A stretch of 64,000 bases of DNA, taken from assembly GCA_949752795.1 (NCBI GenBank), contig OX457075.1, positions 5,880,001 to 5,944,000 on the forward strand, given 5' to 3'. The notes under the pieces are model-generated. The model had not been told where the DNA came from. It saw only the letters and a program-made list of their open reading frames with translations, and ran no database searches. Source of the DNA: Hyperoodon ampullatus. Lineage: Eukaryota > Chordata > Mammalia > Artiodactyla > Ziphiidae. The position numbers were made by a program, and so were the translations under genes. Of the stretch, positions 10,555-22,399 are shown piece after piece; the first letter of the stretch is position 1; each line of letters opens with the position of its first letter.

Positions 10555-11165
10555 TATAAAAATAGCTATTATTCCATCATCAAAAAGTCTACATACAATA
10601 AATGCTGGACAGGGTGTGGAGAAAAGGGAACCTGCCTACACTGTTGTTGGGAATGTAAATTGGTGCAGCCACTATGGTGAACAGGATGGAGGTTCCTTAA
10701 AAAACTAAAACTAGAACTACTGTATGATCCAGCAATCCCACTCCTGGGCACATATCCGGAGAAAATCATAATTCGAAAAGATACATGCACCCCAGTGTTC
10801 ATTGCAGCACTACTTACAATAGCCAAGACATGGAAGCAACCTAAATGTCCATCGACAGATGAGTGGATAAAGAAGATGTGGTACATATATGCAATGGAAT
10901 ATTACTTAGCCCTAAAAAAGAATGAAATAATGCCTTTTGCAGCAACATGGATGGACCTAGAGATTGTCATACTGAGTGAAGTAAGTCAGAGAAAGAGAAA
11001 TAAAATATCGTATGATATCACTTGTATGCAGAATCTAAAAAGAAATGATACAAATGAACTTATTTACAAAACAGAAACGGACCCACAGACTTACAGAAGG
11101 AACTTATGGTTACCAGTGGGGGAAAGGTGGAGGGAAGGGATAGTCAGGGAGTGTGGGATTGACAT
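10555..11165 (+). mobile_element. L1 3' fragment (ORF2 end and start of 3'UTR)
   Basis: Sense L1 sequence from 'catcaaaaagtctacataca' through 'gcagcaacatggatggacct' to about 'gtgtgggattgacatg'. A frame at 10795-11283 encodes the C-terminal ORF2-type peptide ([18 protein letters not shown]), but the copy is truncated at both ends and lacks the A-tail. Confidence 0.85.
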
Positions 11166-11479
11166 GGACATAATCTGTCTTAACTGTCATTGCTCAAGGC
11201 TTCATCAGCCTTTTCATGCTCTGCCCTTTGTTGAGGGGACTTTTATGTTGGCTCACAGTTTTTTTCCTCTATTCATTAATTAATCCCAAATTTTGATTTC
11301 CAACCTGCCCCTGTCCTCTAAAGTATAGATTCATTTATTTAACTAACTATAGAATACTTAAGCAACACATGTATGCCATTAATATCTGTTCAGTTGTAAA
11401 AGTCAGAAACCCAGTTATAATCTTCTGTAATCTTTAATATCTCGTTCTCTTTATCCCCTCTATCTATCTATCCATCTAT

Positions 11480-12850
11480 ATATATATCACCAAGTTCTGT
11501 CAATTCTATCTGAAAATATTTCTCAAATCTATCCAGTTTCTCTCTGTTTTTCCTGCCACTCAATAGGGAGGAGGCTCTGATGCCCAGCCCAGCATTCTCA
11601 TTAAGTTTTCCCCAGATGCTCAGCTGTCAGCTGCCTTTGGAGGTTGTCACCACGGAAGAAGATCATGTCACCTGAGGCACCTCCCCTTCCTGGTGCAGCT
11701 GTATCTAGTGACTGGTCAGTATGCGGGTGTAAATGCCCACTCCCGTCACCCCAATTCTGAGGGCTCTTCTACACTTCAGAACATCCTTTAGGCGCTGCTG
11801 AGCCCACCCTCTGCCCAGTCCTCTGCCCAATGATGCCAAGAGCTCTCAGTGATAGACCACCCGCCTGCTCCTAACCAGCTCAGAGTTTGCTTCCTCGGGA
11901 TCCCGGTCCAAGACACCCCATCTTCTCTCACCTGGACCAAGACCAAACCTCTCTCCTGGTGTTCCTGCTTCCACTCTTGTTCTCCATTCTCTGTGCAGCA
12001 CCCAGAGCAATACTGTCTAATAAGCAATCTGGTCAGACCACTCCTGCTATTATTCTTAGGATAAGCCTCCAAAATCTTTTTTTTTAAATTAATTAATTTA
12101 TTTATTTTTGGCTGTGTTGGGTCTTCATTGCTGCGCGCAGGCTTTCTCTAGTTGCAGCGAGCAGGGGCTACTCTTCGTTGTGGTGTGTGGACTTCTCATT
12201 GCAGTGGCTTCTCTCATTGTGGAGCACGGGCTCTAGGTACACAGGCTTCAGTAGTTGCGGCACATGGGCTCAGTAGTTGTGGCTCACGGGCTCTAGAGCA
12301 CAGGCTCAGTAGTTGTGGCACCCGAGCTTAGTTGCTCCGCGGCATGTGGGATCTTCCCGGACCAGGGATCGAACCCGTGTCCCCTGCATTGGCAGGTGGA
12401 TTCTCAACCACTGTGCCACCGGGGAAGCCCAAGCCTCCAAAATCTTAACACAGCCTTTCCTAGCCTGACCCGCTCTGGTCCCTGGCAACTCCTGCCACAT
12501 GATAACTCTCTGCCCTGCTTTTCAGTTCCTTGAATGCACTATGCCCATTCCTGCTCTGGGTATTTGCACATATTTTTCCTCTTTCTGGAATATTCTTCTC
12601 TGCCTTTTATCTCAGCTACTCATTCATAAAATCTCAACAAAAAGCTACTTGCTCAGAGAAGTCTTCCCTGTAGCTTCTAGACCAGATCAGGCCTCCTTGC
12701 CAATGTACCCTTTACTATCCCTTTGTAGCACTTATTACAATTTTCAAGCACACATTTATTTGGGGGACTACTGATTTAAAGCCTGTCTCCACCAAGAGCA
12801 GGGATCAGCTGTACGCTTCTCTTTAATGTATCCGAAGCTCCTGGGTCACT
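11480..12850 (+). mobile_element. L2 LINE 3' region, split by a CHR SINE
   Basis: L2 pattern: 'ccaagttctgtcaattctat', 'ctcaaatctatccagtttct', later 'ggtatttgcacatatttttc', 'tctttctggaatattcttct' and 'agagaagtcttccctgtag'. A young SINE (12079-12430) interrupts it. The part at about 11560-11940 is too diverged to align by eye. Confidence 0.65.
12079..12430 (-). mobile_element. CHR-type SINE, long form, inserted in L2
   Basis: T-rich start, then 'ttggctgtgttgggtcttca', the repeated 'cagtagttgtggc' motifs and the tRNA-like end 'tgtgccaccggggaagccc'. A perfect 16-bp duplication 'aagcctccaaaatctt' flanks it at 12063-12078 and 12431-12446. Confidence 0.93.
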
Positions 12851-12859
12851 TAATGTGTT

Positions 12860-12985
12860 GCAATGTTTAACTAAATAACAGTGTGTGTGATTCTATTTAA
12901 TTCTCATAGCAGCCTTGTGCGGTAGGAACTATTGCAGTCCTCGTGTGACAGACAGGACAACTGAGGCAATGGAAGCTTGCTCCCT
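12860..12985 (-). mobile_element. MIR fragment
   Basis: Antisense MIR pattern: 'ttctcatagcagccttgtgc', 'ggtaggaactatt', 'acaggacaactgaggcaatg'. Confidence 0.55.
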
Positions 12986-12986
12986 G

Positions 12987-13460
12987 CTGTAGGCTGAATA
13001 TCCTCTCCCCTCTCCCCAGATGTCCTAGAACCTATGAATATAAGCAAAAAGGAACCTCGTCGTGCAAAAGGGGCTTATATGGCAAAAGGAATTTTGCAGG
13101 TGTAAATAAATTAAAGATCTTGAGTTGTGGAGATTATCTTGGATTATTACACGGTCAGCCCATGTAATCACAAGAGTCCTTATAAGAAGGAGACAGAAGT
13201 CAGAGAGGGAGAAGCTGCTGTGTGGCTGACTTCGAAGACGGGGGATGGGAGCCATGAGGCAAGCAGCCAAGGGTTGCTTCTAGGCAGCCCCTAGAAGCTG
13301 GAAAAGTCAAAGAAACAGATTCTCCTGTAAATCCTTCAGAAGGAACATACCCGCAGACCCATTTTAGACCTCTGGCCTCCTGAACTGTAAGATAGTAAAT
13401 TTGTGTTGTTTTAAGTCACTAATTTGTAGCAATTTGTTACGGTGGCAATAGGAAACGAAT
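12987..13460 (+). mobile_element. Solo LTR of ERVL-MaLR type
   Basis: Starts 'tgtaggctgaatatcctc', with 'gtccttataagaaggagac' in the middle and the typical 3' part 'ctcctgaactgtaagatagtaaatttgtgttgttttaagtc'. An old MaLR LTR with no internal region. Subfamily not resolved. Confidence 0.7.
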
Positions 13461-13624
13461 TCACTCCCCAGATCCTTCAGTTGTGATAAGACAGCTTGAA
13501 CCCAACTTGAACCCTTGACTACCTGACTGCAAAGCCGGTGATTTTAAACACTCCATTGAATGGTTCTCAAATCAACTGCAAGCTCTCTCTTCAAACTTGA
13601 GGATATGGGGAAGGGGAAGGGTAA

Positions 13625-13897
13625 GCTGTGACAAAGGGAAAGAGAGGCATGGACATATATACACTACCAAACGTAAGGTAGATAGATAGTGGGAAGCAGC
13701 CGCATAGCACAGGGAGATCAGCTCGGTGCTTTGTGACCGCCTGGAGGGGTGGGATGGGGAGGGTGGGAGGGAGGGAGATGCATGAGGGAGGGGATGTGGG
13801 AACAGATGTATATGTATGACTGATTCACTTTGTTATAAAGCAGAAACTAATAAAAATAAATAAATAAATAAATAAATATCAAAAATTAAAAAAAAAA
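13625..13897 (+). mobile_element. L1 3' end (3'UTR only)
   Basis: Carries 'atatacactaccaaacgtaa', 'cagggagatcagctcggtgc', the G-rich tract at about 13740-13800 and 'gattcactttgttataaagc', ending in (AAAT)n and A's. A strongly 5'-truncated insertion. The G-rich tract is typical of these L1 3'UTRs. Confidence 0.88.
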
Positions 13898-14312
13898 AGC
13901 GTGAATAACGTTCCCACATGACACTAAGCAGCTCTCCTTGAGCACTGCCTAAAAGCATTCAGATGAATTTGAGAGATTAAGGCATTTCAAAATTGTTTAG
14001 AGGACAAGACCATCCACAGGGAAACAGTGTTAGTTTCTGTTTACCAGAAATGTGACACAAGCCTTAAGGCTGTGATTTGCTGATGCCCTTTGCCAAAGGG
14101 AACTCCATATGTGCTTGGAAAGCCTTTTGCTGCTGTCACCCTGTTCTTTCCCTTCTTTGTATAAATATTTTCAGTGAATGATGTGGACAACAGACTCTAA
14201 AACATCACTGACGAAGAGTCAAAATTGCATATGGACGAGATGATATCATGTAGGTGCCTTACAGAATTTTTGCTCTCTTCAGTAAAGACAGGACATAATG
14301 AAGGCTGTTTAA
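13898..14312. other. Unassigned intergenic DNA
   Basis: No conserved frame and no recognised repeat. Confidence 0.45.
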
Positions 14313-14328
14313 AAGAAGCAGCTTCTAG

Positions 14329-14360
14329 CAAATTCCTTGGCAGTCCAGTGGTTAAGACTT
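14329..14360 (+). mobile_element. 32-nt tailless fragment of a CHR SINE head
   Basis: 'ccttggcagtccagtggtta' inside this segment matches the 5' tRNA-derived head of the SINE at 58078. Only the head is present, with no body and no A-tail. A perfect 16-bp direct repeat 'aagaagcagcttctag' flanks it at 14313-14328 and 14361-14376. Confidence 0.75.
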
Positions 14361-14549
14361 AAGAAGCAGCTTCTAGGCTAGTGTATTTTCTTTCAGGCAC
14401 CAGTTTTCCAGTAGTTTTTCATCGCACAAAGAGATCTGTTTGCCGGTAATAAGTGTGTGCTTGGTTACTTTTGTATCTAATGAAAAGATTTGAGAAAACA
14501 AAGGGAAAGAAGAAAACTAATATTTATTAAGTGATGTGTATACCTAGTT

Positions 14550-14680
14550 TTCTTCGTATAATATCTAAATTATTCTTCATAACAATACTGGAAGTAGATA
14601 TTATTGACCTCCATTTTCACTAAAAACAAAGAATTGGGCTAAACAATCTGTCCAAAGTAAGTTGTAAAAACTGAATTCAT
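14550..14680 (-). mobile_element. MIR fragment (degenerate)
   Basis: Antisense MIR-like series: 'ttcataacaatactggaagt', 'gatattattgacctccattt', 'aagaattgggctaaacaat'. Weak. Confidence 0.4.
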
Positions 14681-15084
14681 TTCCAGATTTTGCGAAGGTT
14701 TTCCCGAACTTTTGCTAGGCTACTTGCCACTACTGTTTGCATCACTAAGACTCTAGATTTACCTCTCCAGATGAAAAATGATAACTTCATTTATATCTTT
14801 AAAGGGCCAAAGATATTAAGTGTAGTGGCTGGTACATAGAATGTATCTAATGAATACTTATTGAATTATTACATGAAGACGTGAATGAAAGTAAGCGTAC
14901 AGAATTTACTTCAATGCTGTTTTGTGTACCAATTTCTCTCCCTGGCAATCTCCTGAAAATGAAAAGCATAGAAGCCAGCAACTAGAAATGTGTACCTTAA
15001 ACTTCCACTGAGCTATCCCTGTACATTTTTGTTTTAACAACAAAAATTTCATACTGCATTGCAATTTACCAAGTGTTTTCACAT

Positions 15085-15250
15085 ATATTACTTTGTTTGA
15101 CTTTCACAACATCACTGGTATTATTGTCCCCATTTTGCAGATGAGAAAACTGAGTATAACAGAAATTAAGCAAGTTTCCCCAAATTTTGGAGCTAATTAA
15201 ATAACAGAGCCGGCCCTGGAACTCTCATTTTTTGGTCTTTAAATCCTATG
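15085..15250 (-). mobile_element. MIR fragment
   Basis: Antisense MIR: 'ttcacaacatcactggtatt', 'gtccccattttgcagatgag', 'aaactgagtataacagaaat', 'cagagccggccctggaac'. Confidence 0.65.
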
Positions 15251-15354
15251 ATTTTGTTTCCTACCATCACATAGCTTCCTGCTTAGGCTCATTATTTACT
15301 TATGTCTTATAGTTTGAAAATTCTATCCCACTGTCTTTCATTTTTCTTTTCATA

Positions 15355-16300
15355 TCTTTATTCATTGATTTATAGATTCAGTCACAAACACACTACTGAA
15401 TGCTTACTGTGTGCCACGAGCTTGAGGAACCAATAGGCTGGGAGAAATGGACATCATCCCGGTGTCTGTGGAACATGAGGCCTAGAGGAGAAAAGAGACT
15501 TTAGACAGATATGTAAACATATCAGTAGATGAAGAAACTTTTATAAGTGCTAGAAAACGAAAAACATCAGGTGATATAAAGGAGGAAACAAGGTGAGGCT
15601 TCCTTTAAATCATTCAAGTAGTGAAAAGCTTTTCTGAAGAAGAGACATTTAAGCTGAGACTTGAAGTAAATGTTGAAATTAACAAGGAGAGGTGCACAGC
15701 AAGGAGCTTTGGATGCAGAAGGAAATCCTGTGCAAAGGCCCTGGGGTGGGAATGAGTTTGAAGGACAGGGAAGCAGACACGAAGACAACGCAGGTGGGAA
15801 ATAGAAACCAATGAGGAGAGGATGATGATGCTAGATTGGTAGGCAGGGCCGGAAGATGGAAAGGGTTGAGGACCGTGTTGAAGACTTAATATTTTATCCT
15901 AAGTGCAATGGGCCGTCTTTAAAAGGTTATAAGCATGGAAGGGAAACTGCTGTGCTTTTCTAATTTAATTTTTTAAATAACTTTGTTGGGTAGTCAAAGA
16001 CAACAACTAAAGAGAACAATTATGGTTTCAGGTGGTGAACAGACTCTTCTAAATGTACTTTGGAAATAAACTCACAGGGACTTGGTGATGACTTTAATAG
16101 GGGATGGGCTAAGTGTCAAGGGTTACTCCCAGGTTAAACCTTGGCCTCCTTGGTGGGGAAGGTTGAGAGTGAAAAGGATTTGGGAGAAAATACAAGTTCA
16201 GTGCTGCACACAGTAAATCTGAAATGCCTGGGAAACTGCCAAGGAGATAGCTGAGTATGTGAATCTAGAGCTCAGAGGAGAAGTCTGAAATGTAGTTTTA
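15355..16300 (+). mobile_element. Ancient interspersed repeat, same family as 9555-10300
   Basis: Shares the ordered landmarks 'attcattgatttatagattc', 'aatgcttactgtgtgcca', 'tgcaaaggccctgggg', 'ggtggtgaacagactcttct' and 'gaatctagagctcagaggag'. Longer than the copy at 9.6 kb. Non-coding. Confidence 0.5.
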
Positions 16301-17747
16301 ATTTTTATTTTTTCTCAGTAATAATTGTCAAGAAATCAACATTGACTGCAGCTTTCTTTATCCTACTTATGCATAAATCCAGAATCTAGAACAATGCCTG
16401 GCACAAAGTAGAATTCATATAAATAGTTTTAGAATTATTTTACATAAGGAAAATATTGAGGCCTAGAGAGGGCTGAATAACATGTGAAAACAATGGTCAA
16501 TGGTCACGTGACTTCTTTTCACTGGACACTTAAAGCTTCATTTTTTTATACTTAACAACTGAAATGGCAATCATTCTCTTAAGTAATTGCTTTGAGGGCA
16601 TTTTCTATATTCCATATGTTTATATAAAATTTATACTAGTCCATTTCTGCTGTAGTAGTGGTTAATCCCTTTAAAAAGTTAATCAGCAAACATTTTTATT
16701 TCAGTAAATTTTATTAAATGTCTTTTTAATCTTTAGTGATTGCTGATGAGAACGAATGGCAGGTTTTCTTCTAGAAACTTTGATTCTGACATACTTTTAC
16801 TCAAAGAGAGGAACTAATTAAACATTCTGAAGCAATAAAAATTTTGAGAAAAGAAAAAAAAAAAAAACAGAGAAAATGCTTTTCCAAAATGCTTTCAGTC
16901 AAAATATGGGGAAAAAATCCACAACTTTACTGCAAAGAATTACCGCCAAGCCCATTTTTTTTAAGTGCTGCTTTTTAAATGGCGCCTTTGCATGTGAAAT
17001 GAAACAGCTGTCTTTGCTTAAGCCACAGTCTATATTTGCAACATCTCCTAAAAAAGGAACTGAAGATAAGCTTTTCTTTTTTAACATTTTAACAGATTCA
17101 GATATTGAGCTCCTGGTATTAATAGCTTCTTTCAGAGGAAACAGTTGTGAACATAAACCAACATGTTTTTCTCAGGAAGTGGGCATGAGATATTTATGTG
17201 TATTTATAGTAGCGTGTGTTTCTATAATCTATGACTAAAGCTAAGAAAGTCTTTATGCACCATCTCCTCCCACCTGCCACTCCCTCTCCCTCAGTGCGTG
17301 CCTCTAGCTGAGAGTTGAGACATTGGCGTATTTCGGTTTTTCTCAAAGTGGGACTCCACAGAGAAAGAACTCCTGGCATGTGCTTCCCAGATTTCGTAAG
17401 TAGTGTCGCAAACCGTACACGTGGCCACTTCTGAAGACCCTTCTCCTGAGCAGATTACTGTCACACCTGGCTCCTCTCTCCTCAGACGGACCTACTAATT
17501 CTGTCTGACTTTCCAAGAACTATAGGCAGCCCAAACTTCTGAGGGGCCTGGAGAAATCCGGTCCCGAAGCTTCTCCAAGCCGCTGAGGGACAATTGGACT
17601 CTTGGAGTTCTTCACAAGGTGAAGCAAACTCTTAGCAAGGACAACATATCTCTGCTTAAATATTGAAAGGTTATTAAATGGAAGAAAAATTAGGCTTATC
17701 TGAAAAGTGCCTGGTGGTAGAAATATGGCCAATGCAATAGGTGAGCT
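16301..17747. other. Unassigned AT-rich intergenic DNA
   Basis: A frame of 120 codons at 16876-17238 matches no family I know and starts right after an A-run, so I do not call it a gene. A weak MIR/L2 trace ('acaatgcctggcacaaagta') lies at 16391-16410. Confidence 0.45.
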
Positions 17748-17756
17748 CCAGAAAGA

Positions 17757-17759
<3 letters not shown>

Positions 17760-17790
<31 letters not shown>

Positions 17791-17979
17791 GGTATGCGGG
17801 CCTCTCACTGTTGTGGCCTCTCCCATTGCAGAGCACAGGCTCCGGACGCGCAGGCTCAGCAGCCATGGCTCACGGGCCTAGCCGCTCTACGGCATGTGGG
17901 ATCTTCCCAGACCGGGGCACGAACCTGTGTCCCCTGCATCAGCAGGCGGACTCTCAACCACTGCGCCACCAGGGAAGCC
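17760..17979 (-). mobile_element. CHR-type SINE (short form)
   Basis: Long T-run (17759-17788), body 'gcggtatgcgggcctctcac', end 'gccaccagggaagcc'. Perfect target duplication 'ccagaaagacat' at 17748-17759 and 17980-17991. Confidence 0.94.
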
Positions 17980-18116
17980 CCAGAAAGACATATTTTGACT
18001 CAGCACAATTAAAGGCATTTACTCAATGAGAGAATAAACAGTGAGAACGTTCAAGTACAGTCAGGATGATCACTAGGTAGGTACGTTGTAGAGACATGTA
18101 AGTAGTGAGACTAGAC

Positions 18117-18440
18117 CAGTGCTTATTTTTATTTATTCTATTGGTTGCCTATGATCTACTGCTTGTGTCATCAGGTTATACACACATAAGAAAGTGTGTA
18201 ACATTTTTGTTTCAGTCATTATATATAAGAACATATATATGTTTCATGTATGTATAAATAATGTACATGCATAGCTGAAGAACAAATTTCAAAAAGACAG
18301 TTAAACTTACTAGCTTTATGCACTATGTATTTCATTCTATTTTATTGTATTCTCTGGTCGTTAAAAAATGGCTGGTTACAGCCCATTAAACTGACTTCAA
18401 ACTCACTAATGAGTCACAACTTGTGGTTTGAAAACCACTG
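18117..18440. mobile_element. hAT-type MITE (non-autonomous DNA transposon)
   Basis: A 324-bp element with terminal CAGTG...CACTG and a perfect 8-bp target duplication 'gactagac' (18109-18116 and 18441-18448). 8-bp duplications and CAG/CTG-like ends define the hAT superfamily. The interior holds 'aaatggctggttacagccca' and 'gtttgaaaaccactg', known from mammalian MER hAT elements. No transposase coding. Confidence 0.82.
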
Positions 18441-18448
18441 GACTAGAC

Positions 18449-18984
18449 AATTTTAATGACTCTTTTGATGCTGAGCAGAGGAAATCGTGACCCTTTGCTT
18501 CAATAAACTTTTACATAACTAGCTGTTGCTTTGTTGCTGTGCTGTTGTTTTTGACACTTGTGTATACGAAAGGCTTCAACATAACCACCCTGAAATGGTG
18601 GACAGTCCAGTACAGCTGCCATCACTATAATCATTCGGGGAATAATTGTTTTTTTAACATGTCTCTAGAACTAGGTAGTAGAACCACATAAAAATATCTC
18701 AGTAGTTTAGACCACAAGGGCAATCATACATTCAATCCTTTGCTCATTTAGTCAATAAAATATCTATTTATTTTATTTCAAAAGCTTCCCATCCTGTTTG
18801 CTATGCCCTAAAGAGACAAATACTATATATGCTTATTAGCCTTGTTTGCCATTCCTCCAAACATCCCAAGGCGTTCCCTCTTCCATTTTACAGGGATAAT
18901 GAGATAAGAACTGGAGGACCAAGGTAGTAAAAAGGGTGTCATGATAGGGGATAAGGATGGTGATGCTGGGTGTGGGAGGTCAAG
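18449..18984. other. Unassigned intergenic DNA
   Basis: No conserved frame or nameable repeat. Confidence 0.4.
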
Positions 18985-18998
18985 AATAGCCTTGGGTG

Positions 18999-19242
18999 GG
19001 GGATGGATAAGTTGGAGATTGGGATTGACATATATACACTACTATATGTAAAACAGATAATGAATAAGGACCTACTGTATAGCACAGGGAACTCTACTCA
19101 ATACTCTGTAACGACCTATATGGGAAAAGAATCTAAAAAAGAGTGGATATATGTATATGTATAACTGATTCACTTTGCTGTACACCTGAAACTAACACAA
19201 CATTGTAAATCAACTATACTCCAATAAAAAACAACAACAAAA
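18999..19242 (+). mobile_element. L1 3'UTR insertion with target duplication
   Basis: 'ggattgacatatatacacta', 'gcacagggaactctactcaa', 'gattcactttgctgtacacc', 'ctatactccaataaaaaaca'. The 14-bp duplication 'aatagccttgggtg' flanks it at 18985-18998 and 19243-19256. Strongly 5'-truncated. Confidence 0.92.
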
Positions 19243-19256
19243 AATAGCCTTGGGTG

Positions 19257-22200
19257 AAAGTGAACAAAGTAGATCCCAACAGACTCCCAAGACACTCAAC
19301 AGGCACCCGTTTTCAAATGCATGAAGTGAAAAACTGACCCTCTTCTAGTTTACTACTTGTTGACACATGAATATGAGAGTCCCTAAAATGCTGGAAAAAT
19401 TGCACAACTGCTATACAATCCAAGCTTGTATCTCTGGAGATAAACTTACTTTTTTATTTAAGCATGTCAAATCTAAGTTTTCAGACAGCCTGGAAAGGAA
19501 GGGAAAGCAGCATTTAATGTAGTCACATGTGTTCCAGGATCATGCAAAGATTAACACTCAGTAAGAATTTATGATGGATTTTATGACTCAAAAGCAGAAG
19601 AAAGAGATCACGGTCCCTGAACTTTGTTGGTTTTTGTTTTGAACATTAAGGAATTGGTCCAAGGTCACTGAACAAGACTAACTAAATATTTACTGAACCC
19701 CTTAGAGTGTATTAACTTTCCTATAATTAGTCTTTAAAAAAAAAACAAAAACCCGACATCAACTTAATATGTTGTCTCTTGTCTTTTTGTTTTTCAAGGT
19801 ATAGTGTTCTACACGTGCTCTCAAATCTTGTCAAACATTATTTCTAGTTAATTATGTTCTAAGTTCTAATGTGCATTAAATATTTCTACTAGTGATAAAA
19901 GTGAGTTCAGCTGACATGCCAGCAGAGCCATGAGGTCCGTAGTATCTTACATATTTTGTGGCCAGAATGGGACCACCGTGCCATCGCACAGATGGGGCTC
20001 AGGCAGGGAGGCAGTTTTCTGAGGGACACAGCTGTTTTGGGTGGCCTGGCAGGGGTGAAAACAAACCAGTGGCTGATCTCCTGGAAACTGGGGTAGTGGA
20101 CCTTTTGTCTTAAACGTCTAGGACTCCTCTTCCCGTTTTTTTCCGGGTAACAAATGCTTTCCCTTGCATTCAAACTTACTCTGCAACAGGATTGAGAATC
20201 AATGCTCTATACAGATTCTGTGGTACTCTTTAGAGAGGGTATTTGCATTGACACCTTATTTTCCTCCCAATGTCACGTAGACCCCCCTGGAGTCAATGAG
20301 TCCATGACCTACGGCCATCTCTCCTTCCTGCTCAGTTTCTCCTCAGCTGCTTGACTAGTATCCTTATAGGATTGTACACCTGACCCCTGGGAGCTCTCAG
20401 TAAATCACAAAGTAGATAATATTGAGTGGCCAGCATGCTGCTCACTTATTTTTGACTTTTAATAGAAAGGTGCAAACTCCGTGGTGAGTTTCGCACGCTT
20501 GAACCACGGTGGGTCTCTCTCCAGTTCCCAGATCCTCCCAGCCTTCTGTTTGTCTAACCTTAAAGCACTTCAGGACACCGTGTTCCCGGACTTTCCTCTG
20601 GTCTAATCAGGTTCCGTGTCCCAGAGGGGACTGCCGCTCTTGGCTAGCTTGTCCCCTGGTTCCTAATCCAGGAAGAAGCAGGGAAGAATGGCCAGAGGCT
20701 GCACCCCAGCAGCTGTGAGGTTACAGCTCACTGGCCCTTTGTGCTCCCCTCTGACTCCCAAACCCCTGGGGTCCCTCACAGAGGCTGTTCAAAAAGGGAT
20801 CTGGCTGTTCTGGCATCCTCACCTTCCTTCCTCTTTGTACTCCTGGCAGGAAGTCACTGATACAAGATGACACTTAAAAAAAAAAAAAAGAATCACGGAA
20901 TGCTGCCTAAATCTTGAATTTAGTTTTTTTGTTTTTTTTTTATGTAACCGGATTTTGAGAATGGCCTTAGCATTGGACCCCTTACACTAAAACCAAATAC
21001 GTCATTGCGTTTTAGAGCTGAGAGGGGCTGCAAAGTCTTTTAGAAAAGAGAAGTAAGGCAGAGTACTGGGTCCCAGGCTCAGTTCACCCCTGTCTGAAAG
21101 TTTGCTCTTTCTCGGAATCCTGCGTGGCTGTACTGGACCCAGGACTCAGCTTTTCAGAGACTCCCTGAACTGCAAGGGACCACAAGACATCTGAATGACA
21201 GCCTCCTGCCTCTGGTTCAGACCCCCCGTCATCATTTTAATTAGGAAATTGGAAGTTCTCCCAACTTTGTCCCTATACCCCTGGACATTGCTCTATGTTG
21301 ACTTATCACGATAGCGGTGGGAGACGGGAAATTTGTTTCTTTTTTAGAAAAATTCAGAGAAAAATTAAAGTTTGAAAAATTACTGTCTTGAATTTAACAC
21401 TAGATGATGACCTGGACTCGCCAGGGTTCTGGCGGGCAGGGCTCTGGGCAGAGCAAAGAGAGGAGGGAAGTCGTATTTCAGGCATTCCTCCGGTTCCAGG
21501 CACCTTTCATCCACTTTACAAATCGTCACCAGGGTCCTGTAAGATCGGGACTCGGCTCTTTGTGGAAAGGGAGGTTTATTTAATAAGTGAATGCACAGGG
21601 TCTCGTTTCTTGTTTGGATCTATCTGAATCCAAAATCACAGAGAACCTTTCCACCAAACTACTGCATCCACCATGTTGTCTTGGTCCTGGCTTCTGACTC
21701 TTCCCCCACTTTTCTCCTAAACGTCCATTCAGGGTGTGCTTTACCCACAGTATCTATATATTTATATCTATATCTATATTCATCTATCTATCATCCACCT
21801 CTCTGTCATCTATCATCTATCAGTAAATACAAAATCTAAAATCATCCTCCCAGCCACTCATTGAACCCTTGAGGATTAAGGCTTCGGGAAGCAAAGCATC
21901 ACACAGAACATTGGGTGGCTGAGATGGAAGGGTTGTCCCAGGTCCGTGTGACTCTAGGTCTCTGCTTTTTCACAATCCCCCTGCGTTTGTTCTGACATTT
22001 GAAAGAGCAGCTTACGGGTGTCAATTTGGCAGCCACGTTAGAGCCAAGAGAGAAGAGAGGGAAGGGCTCTGTGTTGGAGAAGACATATGAATGGAGTAAA
22101 GAAGAAGGAGAACCGTGCCTCAGATGGAACATCTAATAAGGTTTAGAGAGATGGACATCATCTACTTCAAACTCTGTTCACGTGCTTCCTCCATGACGTG

Positions 22201-22399
22201 TCACCGCAGTTTCTCTGCTCAAGAATTTATACTGATGGGGGAGACCGACACAGAAAAAAGAACTAAACTCAACACCCGCTTCACAAACTTACTCCTGTCC
22301 TAGTCCATGCTCTCTCAGGCAACGGTGACAGTATCCACCCCAGGCTGTCTTTCCCTCCACCTGTTTGCTCTCCCCGACCTTATGTCCAATTAATTCAGT
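19257..22399. other. Mostly unassigned intergenic DNA, GC-richer at 20.3-21.6 kb
   Basis: No conserved frame. The part at about 20280-21600 is richer in G+C and CpG than its surroundings but has no clear exon, promoter or repeat. An ATCT-type microsatellite lies at about 21752-21830. Confidence 0.45.
21752..21830. repeat. (TATC)n/(ATCT)n microsatellite
   Basis: Interrupted TATC/TATA and ATCT runs. Confidence 0.85.

Noticed and set aside
10795..11283. 162-codon frame
   Set aside because: It is the C-terminal part of L1 ORF2 plus chance extension, in a truncated L1. Not a host gene.
16876..17238. 120-codon plus-strand frame
   Set aside because: Starts just after an A-run, matches no protein family known to me, and its composition follows the background.
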